Position numbers and translations under genes: made by a program. Below the pieces are notes generated by a model, which worked only from the letters and a program-made list of their open reading frames with translations, was not told where the DNA came from and ran no database searches. Of a DNA stretch of 64,000 nt, positions 1 to 9,662 are shown piece by piece; within the stretch, counting starts at the first letter, position 1, and the number at the start of each line of letters is the position of its first letter. The DNA is from Mauremys mutica. Its lineage: Eukaryota; Chordata; Testudines; Geoemydidae. The stretch covers positions 1 to 64,000 of the forward strand of contig NW_025422973.1 of assembly GCF_020497125.1 (NCBI RefSeq). The letters are read 5' to 3'.

Positions 1-143
1 GATTTTGTCCCTTAGAATCACTGGGGACATTGGGGTTTATCCTTTTTGTTTCACCTTTTCCTCCATCCCTCCCTCCCTCCTTTCTCTTTGTCTCTTGCTT
101 CTTTTGTCCTTTCTCCTGTTCTCCTCCTAACACCAGGAGGTAG

Positions 144-202
<59 letters not shown>

Positions 203-250
203 GCGGGGGAGTGCACTGTTGTTAGTCTGGAGCTCATCTGAGAGCACTTT
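1..250 (+). repeat. Module C, copy 1 (truncated, internally deleted)
   Basis: The sequence enters in the middle of the module found complete at 8456-9670. It starts at the same bases as 9102 and 15121, runs into the GT microsatellite, then jumps directly to the segment that matches 9608-9668. The block containing most of the opposing ORF (9280-9600 in the complete copy) is missing, so this copy is a deletion derivative. It marks the left edge of the duplication shared with 15121-19900. Confidence 0.75.
146..201. repeat. (GT)n microsatellite
   Basis: An uninterrupted GT run of about 28 dinucleotides. The equivalent place in other module C copies has short runs (9241-9259, 15265-15274, 21379-21398 as CA) or a long one (33935-33993), so this is a length-variable locus. 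Confidence 0.97.
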
Positions 251-271
251 ATTCAGGTCATTCAATGTCTG

Positions 272-405
272 AAAATCAGGGCTCTTCGGTCCTATTCCCA
301 ACTCTGCCACTGACTGACTGTGTGACCTAAGACAAGTCCATTCTTCTTTCTCAGACGTAGCTTCTCCCTCTTTCAAGTAGGGATAATAATGATCTGCTCC
401 TACCT
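272..405 (+). mobile_element. MIR/CORE-SINE fragment
   Basis: The sequence reads as a MIR core and tail: a tRNA-unrelated part with CTCTGCCACTGACTG, TGTGTGACCT, then GTAGGGATAATAATGATC. This matches the remembered MIR pattern (CTCTGCCACTTACTAGC, GTGTGACCTTGGGCAA, GGGGATAATAATAGTACC). The same fragment follows every module C copy in the window. Confidence 0.85.
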
Positions 406-407
406 AG

Positions 408-757
408 CTCAACACACTCACTCTTTCCCAACACACACACTGTCTCTCCCAAGAACACAAACAGTCTCTACCCCGCCATGCACGCTGCAGTTGAAAAGCA
501 GCTGGTAATCTAGTAAGATGCCCATGGAACGGTGGGATAGAGAAACCTGCATCATGTGATGCTGTACCAGCCCGTGAGGCATTGCAAACCCTTCCCAAAA
601 CATCCTGCAGCCAGTTGCACAGTGGGATAGTTACCCACAGTGCACTGCTCTCTGTTGCCATCCAAGAACTGCTAGCATGGATGTGCTCTGGTGACACAAG
701 GGGCATAGGGAGGACATTCAATAGCTGTTTCGTTAAAACACTTTAACTAAAGCAGCA
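408..757 (-). mobile_element. MITE-like interspersed repeat
   Basis: About 350 bp repeated at 15850-16190 in the same orientation and at 28320-28690 inverted, with a fragment at 20690-20800. One end carries a TTTAAAGTGTTTTAATTAAA-like sequence followed by TGTCCACACTATG, the style of small inverted-repeat DNA elements. The other end always runs into GTGT/ACAC repeats. Open frames over it are not conserved as protein. Superfamily not assigned. Confidence 0.6.
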
Positions 758-769
758 ATGCCAGGGGGT

Positions 770-1455
770 TGGTGGCTCCTTTCTTTCCTCAGCCTGGAGT
801 AAACTCATCTTTTTATTCCATTCTTGATGTTTCATGGAATAACAACAGACGACCGAAGAAAGACGTGGACAGGGTGGGTCTTAGGGGAGGGGCAGAGAGG
901 TTTGAGCGGTGGGCAGGGCAGGTCTTGGAGGAGGGGGCAGAGAGGTGGGGGTAGTGGGCAGGGCAGGTCTCAGGGGAGGGGCAGAGAGGTGGGGGCAGTG
1001 GGCAGGGCAGGTCTCAGGGGAGAGGCAGAGAGGTGTGGGTGGTGGGCAGGGTGGGTTGCAGGGACGGGTCAGCGAGGTGGCGGTGGTGGCTGGTGGGCAG
1101 ACCTTGTGGTAGGGGGTGGAGAGGCACGAGCAGCAGGCAGGAAGGCCTTGGGGGAGGAGGGGAGCGAGCGAAAGGTGGATCAGCCGTCCTCAGCCAAAGA
1201 GGAAGAGCGGGGGTAGGAAGTGGCCAAACAGGAGCAAGGGGGGAGCACAGGTGGGGCCTCAGAGACAGGAGAAGGGTGGGGGGGCAGTGCCATGGTCTGG
1301 GCACCAATGGGCCCCCCACTTCTAGGGAGCTTCCAGCGCTCACACCCAGCCTCCCCCAATGCAAGAGCCATGGGCCACCTATTCTCTTCATCTTCACTAT
1401 CCAAGCCCCTCCCCAAGCTATGCTGATGGGAGAAGCCCTCCTATTGGCACAGCGC
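770..1455 (+). repeat. Minisatellite-bearing element, short allele A1
   Basis: Left flank (810-860, including CATGGAATAACAACAGACGA), then a few 44-bp G-rich units between about 865 and 1110, then a right flank (1110-1440). The same left flank, array and right flank occur at 16205-16850 with fewer units. They occur inverted at 25180-27860, where the array is about 2.4 kb. The overlapping ORFs here come from low-complexity G-rich sequence and are not genes. Confidence 0.85.
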
Positions 1456-1560
1456 TATCTGCACCGGGGTTAGGCTGATATAACTGTATTGCTTAGGGAG
1501 GTAAATTTTTTACACCCCTGAGTAATGTAGTTACACCGATCTAATTTTGTAGTGTAGACC
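1456..1560. mobile_element. End of a GTAGTGTAGACC-type DNA element
   Basis: Ends in TACACCGATCTAATTTTGTA followed by GTGTAGACCTGTCC, the end typical of small DNA transposons abundant in turtle genomes. It is duplicated at 16840-16940. A different element of similar style starts at 63781 (GGCCTGGTCTACACTA). Naming by family recall only. Confidence 0.55.
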
Positions 1561-1698
1561 TGTCCAAACAACCTTGGGAGTAAAACTTCACCTGCTCTTC
1601 TGCTTTACTGAATCCAAACACAAGCAAAGCTTGTCAGACCCAGATGGAGGTTGGCAGAGAGTCAGGTGTGTGCAGACATGATCCCTTCAGCAGCTGTA

Positions 1699-1880
1699 GG
1701 CACCATGGCTTAGCTGGCTAAAACCACTGTTTTGTATGCAGGAGATCCTGGGTTCAAGTTCCAGTGGTACCTTACTGAGTTGCTTTTGGGGCACCTGGAA
1801 TTGGCTACTGTCAGAAGACAAGATTCAGAGCTAGATGGACCTTCGGTCTAGCCTAGTGTGGTTTTTCTTATGGTTTAAAT
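1699..1880 (+). mobile_element. tRNA-derived SINE with CR1-like tail
   Basis: The head (1699-1772) folds as a 74-nt tRNA: acceptor GGCACCA against TGGTACC with one mismatch, a D arm with the A-box-like TGGCTTAGCTGG, a TTTGTAT loop giving a TGT (Thr) anticodon, and a B-box-like GGTTCAAGTTCC. The tail (about 1785-1880) contains GATGGACCTTCGGTCTAGCC and ends in TTTTTCTTATGG, as CR1 3' ends do. A tRNA head with a LINE-matching tail is the classic SINE layout. The partner copy is at 17072-17250. Confidence 0.75.
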
Positions 1881-2385
1881 TACACTCACAGGCACTGATG
1901 ATAGTTACTGTAAGTTTGGGAGTTAGGAGCTGATAGGTCAGTGGTCCAGTCCCCTCACAGACGACCCTGTCCACAGGGGCAGGTCTGAGCTCTCACACCA
2001 AATGCTCATTGTGGCTGCCAGAATCTGTGGGCAGCTCGTTTAGTTTATGCCGAGGGTTGAGTCCTGTTTTGTGCACCGAGTCTGAGAATGAAAATCCTAA
2101 ACCGCCCTTTGAAATAACAAAAGCAGCAGGACGTGTTTCTGTCCCTGCCCCAGAGCAGACAGACCAATGGAGAAATGCCATGAGTCCAGGGTAATACTCC
2201 CCTGCGGTTTTACCATTTCCACTTGCTAAACTCCCTCCCAACCTTCTGGGCTCCTGGAGCAGGGGACTGAGCCTGAGCCGAGACACGGACACTGCAACTT
2301 TACAGCCCAAGCCGCATGACCCTGATTAATGTGACACGGGCCAGTCGTGGGTGTTTCATTGCACTGGAGATGTAGCCTAATGTTA
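1881..2385. other. Intergenic, no gene seen
   Basis: Unique-looking sequence without a convincing ORF, RNA gene or repeat end. It is duplicated with high similarity at 17250-17762, so similarity alone does not indicate selection. Confidence 0.6.
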
Positions 2386-2712
2386 TGTCTGCACTGCGAT
2401 TAACACACCCAGGGCACCTGTCGCACAGCCCGGGTCAGCTGACTCAGGGTTATGGGGCTTGGGCTGCAAGTCTATAAAATTACAGGGCAGACAGATGGGC
2501 TTGAGCCCAACCTCTGAGACCCCACGAGGGGTGAGGGTTTCCGAACCCAGGCTTCAGTGTGAACAGAAATATCTGCACCACAGTTTTTAGCCTCTCAGCT
2601 TTAGCTTCAAGAGCCCACGTCAGATGGTCCAGGCCAGCCGTGCTGCCAGCTTTATCCCAGGAGAGATGGACTCTAAGGGTACGTCTCCATTGCAATGTCA
2701 GCCCAGGTGTGG
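2386..2712. mobile_element. Palindromic MITE (GTCTGCACTGCGATTA type)
   Basis: The left end TGTCTGCACTGCGATTAA and the right end (inverted, near 2678-2712, GGGTACGTCTCCATTGCAAT) are diverged inverted ends of a small DNA transposon. The interior has the GTCAGCTGACTCAGG segment seen in a common turtle/crocodile MITE. Duplicate at 17763-18085. Confidence 0.6.
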
Positions 2713-2754
2713 CTCGCTGTGCTCAAAGCAGCAGCCTGGAAGCCCCATATTCAC

Positions 2755-3180
2755 CACTCTCCTATAATGATGATACGGTTTGTACAACGTCTGCCTGGTG
2801 AGGTGTCATTTCAAAAGTCTTGGTCTGTTGAACATTAATATCGTGTTCGATTGTGTGTGTAGCATTGGCTAGGAAGTTTTGCTCTGTGTGTGTGACTGAG
2901 ATGAGGTTGGGAAATGCCCGCCACCAGCCTTTCAGGTGTGACAATGGAGGAGCCAGACTCACTGCTGGCCCATTAAAGGGATCCTCACTCCCAAGGACTA
3001 TCCCAGGAACCGTGTACAATGCAGACTTCTCCGAGATAGCACAGCGACAATGGACACTGCTTGACTCACATCCTAGCAAAGGGACTTCCTAGCCAGTTGG
3101 AAGAAACTATGAAAGGGGGGGTAGAGACATCATGAGTTAGCCTCTCTCCCCCACAACTCAACAGCTGGAAACACACCTGG
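2755..3180 (+). mobile_element. LTR-like interspersed repeat, unclassified
   Basis: Starts around GTTTGTACAACGTCTGCCTG and runs to CAGCTGGAAACACACCTGG. The segment CCTGGTGAGGTGTCATTT recurs at 18178-18195 and, inverted and diverged, at 50285-50310, so it belongs to a dispersed family. No reading frame survives. LTR origin is an inference from family style, not from matched ends. Confidence 0.4.
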
Positions 3181-3673
3181 ATGACAAAACTGATTCAGAA
3201 ATCAGAAGAGAATAATAATAGTACATTCAAACCAAAGTCCCCAAACAGACTAGTAGTGGTTTTTCAGCAGAAAATTTTCAGTTTGGGGAATTTTGTTTTC
3301 TGTCAGACTTTGCCAAGGGAAGCAGAGAGAAAATGGTTGAGTTGCCTCCTTCAGAACAGCTTGGCCTAGCCACTAGCTCTGGTTCACTGTTGTGGCCTTG
3401 CTCAGGTTGGGGGTATTTTAATTATTTGGGGAGGTCCCAGGGTGTTCGGGGCAGATTATGAGGCTGTTCCCTTTTGAGATAAAAACTAAGAAATGCAGGA
3501 CTAGAGAATTTTTTTAGAAATTTGGGATTTAGATATTTTATTTGAAGCAAGGGGGGAGGGGCAGCTGAGATTCTGAGAAGGTTTTTGTTTGCAAGAAGCA
3601 ACTTTGTTTGATCTGTCATTGTACCAAGGGGGGAGATGGTTGTCTGTAAAGGAGAACGAAGACTAAATGCAGC

Positions 3674-3754
3674 CCATGAGGATGGGATTTGAACCCTGCG
3701 TGCAGAGCACAATGGATTAACAGTCCATCACCTTAACTACTCGGCCACCTCATC
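3674..3754 (-). tRNA. tRNA-Ser-type body with GTT anticodon, decayed
   Basis: The minus strand gives an 81-nt class II tRNA that aligns to vertebrate tRNA-Ser(GCT): acceptor GATGAGG against CCTCATG with a mismatch at the first pair, D arm GGCCGAGTAGTTAAGG, a long variable arm, and GGTTCAAATCC as B box. The anticodon loop reads CTGTTAA, so the anticodon is GTT (Asn codons) instead of GCT. One base is missing before the T arm and its outer two pairs are broken, so this copy is probably inactive. No T-run terminator follows. The partner at 19056-19137 is better preserved. Confidence 0.8.
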
Positions 3755-4095
3755 TGAGCTGCTAACACAGGGACAGGAGGAGAAATCTAAGGCCAGCAGA
3801 GATAGGGCCACTAGTGAGGAGCTGGGGGAAGACTTCAGGAACAGGCCGTGTTTGCAGAGACACCCCTACTCTGCCTAGCTATGCAGCATGAGGGGGCTGC
3901 TTCCCCAAAATGACCAGTTTGGGATGGTGGTGGGTTACAAATCACTTTAGGACTGAGTGGAATGAAATGTTATTCTCCTCCCTGTACGAGTGAAGGGCAG
4001 CGGAACGTACCTAGGCCGTCCTGACGGAGGGGTGGGTGGGTGAGGAATCGCTCTCATTGGACTGCAGAGAAGTGAATGAGGACGTCACCCTAACC

Positions 4096-4414
4096 CACTG
4101 GTCCCCAAACATTTCACACTGCGCCCTCGTATCCATGGCTGTGGCCCCTCGGAAGCCGCGGTCGAGAACCGGGGCTGGGAGTGGGGCCGTTGCTTGCTGG
4201 GGAGAGGGGTGCGGACAGGGGTAAGGGGGTCGAGGCCGGGCTGGGAGCCAGGGGCCCAGGCTGAGGGTGGGGTTGGGGAAGAGCTGGGACAGAGTGGGGC
4301 TGAGTGGGGCTCCCTCCCTGCCCTCCATGGGGGCTGGCTCAGGCCCTGAGGTGCCCCCATCAATCTTCCTCCGTGTCCCCCTAGGAGTCACACCCCACAT
4401 TTTGGGGTCTGCTG
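4096..4414. mobile_element. hAT-like MITE, worn copy
   Basis: Begins CACTGGTCCCCAAACATTTC and ends CACATTTTGGGG followed by a mutated tip. The better copy at 19534-19852 shows the full inverted ends. The interior is GC-rich and its ORFs on both strands are spurious. Confidence 0.75.
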
Positions 4415-6290
4415 CCCTAAACTGACCCCTAGTCACTAAGCAGGGGCTAGTGATGCTAAAGCCTAGGGACAGGGAGCTTTGCCAGAGTGGAGCCTGTAGG
4501 TCACATGCTGCGGGGCTGTGACGGGCACACAGGCTCCGTGCTCTGGAACAGCTCGGAGTCAAACCCAGGCAGGAGCCTCCTCAGGGTGACACCCCCAGGG
4601 GACGCCCTCACTGGGAGAAGCCTCCTTGGCTTCAGCCCCTCCTGGGACTGACCTTGGACCTTTCAGCCCCCCTGGTCCACACCAGGAGCTTCCTGCAGTG
4701 AGTCCACCTGAATCAGACACCTGGGAAAGCCTCACCCCCCCACAAAGGGGAGTCCTGCACCCCCAACTTCCACAGTCCCCAGTGACTGTCAGCCAGCGCT
4801 GTACAACAGAAGGTTTGTTAGGGGTCTGGAATCCAGCCTGGGAAAGTTCTGTGTTCGCACAGGAAGCAGGAAGATTCAGCAACGTCCATCTTGAGCAGAC
4901 CCCGAACTCAGAGCCTGGGCTCTCCCCTCGAGTCTCCAACCCAGCAGACTCCTTGCTCCCAACAGCCCGACTCAGCCAGGCCCGTTTGTCCCTCTTCTGT
5001 CCTTTGTCCTGTTTCCCTGGCAACCTGCTCACCTGGCCTCCAGCTCGTTCTTTGTTCTCCGACTCCTCCCGGCCAGCTGGCCTCTTGCAGCAGGTGCGCC
5101 CCGGCCATCGGTTGCTAGGAGACAGAATTTGTGGCCATTGTCTGGGCCCAGGCAGCTCGACAGCAGCCACACCTGCCCTTTGGGGTCTCTGCCAAGATTT
5201 AACCCCCTTGTCCCACCACCGAGATCCGTGGTCCCAAAGCACTTCAGGGTCATGCCCCCATCCCTGTCCATGCTCCCCCCGAGTCATGGCTGGGAATGGG
5301 GCCGCAGCTAAGGGGGAAGGGACACAGGCAGGGGTAAGGGGGCTGAGGCAGGGGCCAGAGCTGGAGCCAAGAGTGGATCTGGGTGGCTCCTCCTCCCCAC
5401 CCCAATGGGGACTGGCCCAGGCCCAGTTGCATCCCCCTGAATGTTACTCCATTCCTCCTGGCAGGGTGCACCCCACATTTTGGACCTTTAACCTAGATAA
5501 TCGTGCAACAAATAGGGGAAACTGAGGTACACACAAGATGCAAACAAAACATCCAGAAAATTCCCACTTCGTCACAGGGGTGTCAGTGGGGTCTGAGCTG
5601 GGCAGCAGCACAGGGAAGTGGGGAGGTTAAACTGCAAAACATCCCCCTGTGTTCCCGCAAAAGCCTCTCGTTTATCCCCTAACCCCCTCCCCATGAAAAT
5701 CTCCACCCCTGCCCTGGCCCACAGAGACCCCTCACTCCAACGCAGATTTTTAACTTTTCTTACTTGTCCTTGGCCTTCCACAAACATTGTTCCCATCAAA
5801 ATGGTCCAGGGCTTTTACAATGAGAATGAGAAAACAAACTAAATCAAACCCAAAGAAACCGCTATCGACCTCCCCACCACACACACTTTGGGTCTGAATT
5901 TTTCTACTGAAATGTTGAGGCAATAAAACTCTCACTGCTCTTGTCCAGAAACAAACCTAAGCCCCCCATGCAGTACCTGGGGCATCTATGTCTGACCCAC
6001 CAAGGCTTCAGCTCCTTTGGGGAGATTTCCAGCTGCCCAGTCCTGCTGCTATTCCAGGGGAGCAATTCCTGACTCCTGTCAGCATTTATCTCAGCCCTGT
6101 TCTGGGCATCACAGGTTTCTCTGGGAAAAGGCAGCGAGTGGTTCTAGGGTCCAGTGATCCTCCTCCAAATCGAGCTAGAACCTGAGACTCCTTCCCCTTC
6201 CCCAGGCTGTGGGCGGGAGGCATTTCACAGAGCTCTCGGAGCTATAGCCCGTGGCTAAGGAGAGAGAAAAAGCCTCCTATCCCCCTCTGC
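4415..6290. other. Intergenic, GC-rich repeats, no gene supported
   Basis: Several open frames of 200-300 codons exist on both strands at 4559-5525, but they overlap each other, show no domain and sit in C/G-rich sequence. 5230-5490 resembles the interior and right end of the 4096-4414 element (GGGGTAAGGGGGCTGAGG, CACCCCACATTTTGG), so part of this stretch is another decayed copy. The remainder was not recognised. Confidence 0.55.
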
Positions 6291-7201
6291 TCTGGGGGCT
6301 GGGTTTCCTCCTGAAGCCTCTGCCCCCCACCGAGTGCCTATGGCTCATCCCTGACCCTTGCTGCTGCTCCTTGCTATAGACTGTGAAAGGAGCGGAGGCA
6401 GCGCAGGAGCCTTCTGGGAACGCAGATCTGAGGCTTTGGGAGAGACACATTGTCTGAAACATCAGAGCTCTGCAAACCAGGCAGCCACCCCCTCAATCCG
6501 AGGCCTGTTCCAGCCCTGAGTCTGGGCTACTGCGATCCCTCCCCCAGAGCAGGGCGCCCACAGATTACAGCCTGGATATAGGCGTGTGAGAGTAACTCCT
6601 GCTTTCCATGACGGGGCCTCCCCTAGACCAAGTGGCATCCCAGGCAAGAAGTGTCTTCAGTGCCCCCCCCCACTCCATATGTTAAACCATTGAATACCTT
6701 ATTTTTATTGCATTTGTAGCTCATTTCATGATTTCGATGCACAATCTGGATGCATGATTTTCTCTATCATATAAGACAATAAATGTTCATGCTAGGATGT
6801 GTAAATCTGTATTTATTCATGCCATATATAAGCAAATGAAAAAATAATTTCTTTTAAGCATATAGAAACTTTTAATTTTGACAGTAACTGAAATGTACTA
6901 ACATCTAGAAATGGAACTGTCACCAGCACAGGGTGGGCCGGTATTAAATAGTGTTACAGTCGGAGACAGACAGCGTTAGGATGTTAACCCCAGGCCCTTT
7001 GTTCAAAGGTCGCTTCTCTCGCCTTTCCCCCATGAACTGAAGCGCAGCATTCAAGAGATCCAGAGACTAGTTGATGACGTTTCCAAGTGCTAAAATAGCA
7101 AGCGATGTCCATCTTGCATTGGCCATTATTGACTGGAGCAATGGTTTATAGAGAATAAACTTCAAGGTGAGAAGCAGTAGCCCAAAAAGGCCCCTGCAGG
7201 T

Positions 7202-7274
7202 TCTGAAGTAGCTCAGTTGGGAGAGCATTAGACTGAAGATCTAAAAGACCCTGGTTCAATCCCAGGTTTCAGCA
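7202..7274 (+). tRNA. tRNA-Phe (GAA)
   Basis: A 73-nt cloverleaf close to vertebrate tRNA-Phe. It has D arm TAGCTCAGTTGGGAGAGC, anticodon arm TTAGACTGAAGATCTAA with GAA at the tip, B box GGTTCAATCCC, and acceptor TCTGAAG against TTTCAGC with a first-pair mismatch and one G-U. A T5 run at 7318-7322 could terminate Pol III transcription 44 nt downstream. The mismatch at pair 1-72 and changed T stem leave function uncertain. A shorter relic of the same gene is at about 31703-31745. Confidence 0.85.
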
Positions 7275-7659
7275 GGCTGTTTCATCCCTCTTCCTGCAGC
7301 AGGGGGCTTTTTCCTGGAAGCACAGCACTGCCTTTACTCAATGCAAGTCCCTTATTTTGAGCTTCACTGCAGGAAAAGGCAGCATTGGCTTTTGCACTCA
7401 GTTGGCCCACCGGACGTTTCTTTCTTCTCTTGCTGCTTCTCAGCAAGGGGAAGAAAAAGAAGCTCCCCTTCAAGCTAGAGTCACAAAGGTGATGTAAGGA
7501 CGACTTCCTGATCCCTGGCTCCAGTCCTCTGCTCTTCCAGCTGACCCATCAAAGAGCTGCTGCCAGTTTCTCCAGGTTCGCCCATCAGTGTGTGCCAGGG
7601 TGAGCACCACCAAAGTGCAGGGAATTTGAGGGCAGGGCAGGGCAGTGCACTGTAATGGA

Positions 7660-7711
7660 GTTTCTGTAGTGTAGTGGTTATCACATTTGCCTAACCTGCA
7701 TCGAGCCAGCT
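7660..7711 (+). pseudogene. tRNA-Val (AAC) 5' half, truncated
   Basis: GTTTCTGTAGTGTAGTGGTT then ATCACATTTGCCTAACCTGC matches vertebrate tRNA-Val(AAC) through the anticodon arm. The sequence then departs (ATCGAGCCAGC) and there is no T arm or 3' acceptor strand. The counterpart at 32087 extends further. Confidence 0.85.
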
Positions 7712-7739
7712 AGGCAGAACTGACACCAACTTGTCTGGG

Positions 7740-7985
7740 GTGTTTCCCAGAAGCAGAGCACAAGTTTGAAATACAGGCAGCATAGAACCAATATTCATAA
7801 AGTCAACTACAAAAATGATACACATCTAGAGAGAGCATCATTATCAGCCAATCAGAACCTCTCCATAGATCCCTTACACAACAGCCTTTATACAATATTG
7901 GCTGCAAATATAGAACAGTGGTTGCAATGGTGATCTATACAGTTACAGTTTATGTCAATAACGTCACAGGAGGTGACACGGCATC
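7740..7985. mobile_element. Interspersed repeat, unclassified (LTR-like)
   Basis: Contains CAAGTTTGAAATACAGGCAG, ATGATACACATCTAGAGAGA and TCTATACAGTTACAG. Inverted similarity to 60780-60965, and weak same-strand similarity to 46985-47170 (ACATTTGAAATACAGCTACA). No reading frame is preserved. Confidence 0.5.
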
Positions 7986-7989
7986 AGAG

Positions 7990-8525
7990 AGACTGATACT
8001 GGAATACTGCCTCCAGTTTTGGTGTCCTCGTTTGAAAAAGATGTTGTGAAATTAGAGTTTGGGACAGCAAAGATCCACCAAATGTTCTGAGGGCTGGAGA
8101 AAAATGCCTTCTAGTGAGCTATTGAAAGAGCTCAACCTGTTTAGCTGATCAAAAGAAGATTGAAAGGTGACTTCATTGAAGTGTTGAAGTGTCTTAATGG
8201 AGAGAAAAGACTGGGTATTAAAGGGCTCTTGGATCGAGCAGAGAAAGGCATAACAAGACCCAGTGGCTGGAAGGTGAAAAGATACAAATTCATATTATAA
8301 CTAAGGCACAAATATTCAACAGCGAGGATGATTCACCACAGGAACAAGCTACCAAGGGAAGTGGTGGATTCTCCATCTCTTGATGTCATTTCATGAAGAC
8401 TAGATGCCTTTCTGCAATGTGTTTGCCCCAAAAGTAGCTATGGTGTCCTACAGGAGGCCTGTGATATGCAGGGGGTCAGATTAGATGCTCTAATGGTCTC
8501 TTCTGGCCATAAAGTTGACTCATTT
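7990..8525 (+). mobile_element. CR1-type LINE, 3' end
   Basis: Reads as the 3' part of a CR1 ORF2, with the degraded peptide pattern YCLQFWCP and KKML, then the 3' UTR ending GGGGTCAGATTAGATGCTCT and GGTCTCTTCTGGCC. The frame is broken by many changes. Repeated inverted at 60235-60790, with its 5' part also at 63600-63780. The last 70 bases form the start of every module C copy. Confidence 0.8.
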
Positions 8526-8689
8526 CTGAAAATCTGAGTGTAGCATTGGGAGCAGCGTCTGATGTTTCCCTGTCTAGCCGGCTTGCTGCCTAGAATGAAC
8601 GCTCCTCGAGTGGGGTGATCCACAGGGAGTAGCTCAAACCTCCAAAGTGCCTGGCCAGGGGCAGGACATTGGCACAGCAAGGGAGGGGT

Positions 8690-8790
8690 GTGGCAGTGAC
8701 ATCACAAAGGCGTTTTGCAGGACCTCAGACTATTGGTCCAAGGTGGTGGGGAGGTGGTGACCTCACAGAGAGATGCTGACATCAGCCAGG
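8690..8790 (+). promoter_or_regulatory. Candidate CRE-type promoter of module C
   Basis: TGACATCA at 8697, ATTGG (inverted CCAAT) at 8732, TGACCTCA at 8758 and TGACATCA at 8777 lie within 90 bases. TGACATCA is one transition from the CRE/ATF site TGACGTCA, as expected after CpG decay. The same four motifs, one slightly altered in some copies, are kept at matching places in the copies at 14800, 21850, 33450 and 60000. No expression evidence. Confidence 0.4.
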
Positions 8791-8991
8791 CAGGACCGGG
8801 GCGAGGGGCCAGGGAAACCTCAGAGACCCCTGTGGCTTTGCTTCAGCAAGTCTCCTTCTCCAGGTCTCTCTCTGAGGACTGAGAGAGTATTCGGGTTCAC
8901 GGACGTGAGCGCCAGGAGGAACCTCTTTCGAGTTTTCTCCTTCCCTTTCAGTGATTTTACTGGAAAACAGCCGTCCCTGTTTACAAGGTAA
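8773..8991 (+). CDS. Small conserved ORF of module C, function unknown
   Basis: 72 codons beginning MLTSARQDRGEGPGKP and ending KQPSLFTR. No domain is recognised and composition is basic and serine/arginine-rich. The ORF is kept at full length at 33526-33744 and, inverted, at 59771-59989. It is shortened at 14872-15066 and stopped early by a CGA-to-TGA change in the copy at 21650-21870. The stop overlaps AAGGTAAGAG, a good splice donor, so the segment may be a first exon instead of a complete ORF. Copy similarity may simply reflect recent duplication. Confidence 0.3.
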   Translation: MLTSARQDRGEGPGKPQRPLWLCFSKSPSPGLSLRTERVFGFTDVSARRNLFRVFSFPFSDFTGKQPSLFTR

Positions 8992-9431
8992 GAGCCTCCT
9001 GGAAGTTTGAAACCTGTTCAGTCTGATCCAGCTGGTGACAGTTGAATTCTAGGCATGGAAAACACGAGCTTAAGGAGGCAGAATTTTATTCCGCACGTGG
9101 GATTTTGTCCCTTAGAATCACTGGGGACATTGGGGTTTGTCCTTTGTGTTTCACTTTTTCCTCCCTTCCTCCCTCTCTCCTTTTTCTTCGTCTCTTGCTT
9201 CCTTTGTCCTTTCTCCTGTTCCCTTCTGAATACCAGGAGGTGTGTGTGTGTGTGTGTGTTGTGGGGGAGTGCTTGGCAGCTCCCACTGTGGGAGGTCCAC
9301 CCAAAAATGTGGGGCTGAAATAGTGCTCGGGCAGTGATCCCCACCAGTGACCTGGGCCATCCTTTGGGCTCTCTGGTGAGAACCCTCAGCCTCCCGTCCT
9401 CAGTCTCTACCCTGATTGGCTGAGCAGGGGG

Positions 9432-9662
9432 TTACTGACAGGGAGGAGACTCAGGTCCTTGTTGTTCTCTTTTAAGACCAAGGAAATAAGTCAGAACCAG
9501 TTCTATGTTTGATGAATTTTGCTGCTTCTCTGCATTAATGGTCTCTGAGCAGTTCATGATTCTCTCTAACATTGCAGTTCTCCTCAAATACTTGCTGAAT
9601 AATTCCTGTGCACTGTTGTTGGTCTGGAGCTCATCTGAGAGCACTTTATTCAGGTCATTCAA
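9432..9662 (-). CDS. Conserved minus-strand ORF/exon of module C, unknown
   Basis: About 76 residues reading TLNDLNKVLSDELQTNN at the start and GLKREQQGPESPPCQ before the stop. It is preceded on the minus strand by CTTGAATTTCAG, a plausible splice acceptor, so it may be a terminal exon; no AUG is required there (the first codon is TTG). Predicted helical and charged, with no known fold recognised. The copy at 15448-15657 keeps the frame through a 3-base deletion. Copies at 20975-21210 and 34190-34420 are broken. Confidence 0.35.
   Translation of the reverse strand: MNDLNKVLSDELQTNNSAQELFSKYLRRTAMLERIMNCSETINAEKQQNSSNIELVLTYFLGLKREQQGPESPPCQ

Larger units (their letters stand above)
6300..7711 (+). 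repeat. Duplicated tRNA-bearing block D1
   Basis: Runs in parallel with 30503-32140. Shared landmarks are CTGAAGCCTCTGCCCCCCAC, the A/T-rich stretch with CATGCCATATATAAGCAAAT, the sequence around the tRNA-Phe and the start of a tRNA-Val. The second copy has about 350 extra bases before its tRNA-Phe relic. No protein gene is seen. Confidence 0.8.

Noticed and set aside
4559..5525. 299-codon + and 242-codon - frames
   Set aside because: The frames overlap on opposite strands in GC-rich DNA, with no domain, no conserved partner copy and no splice or promoter context.
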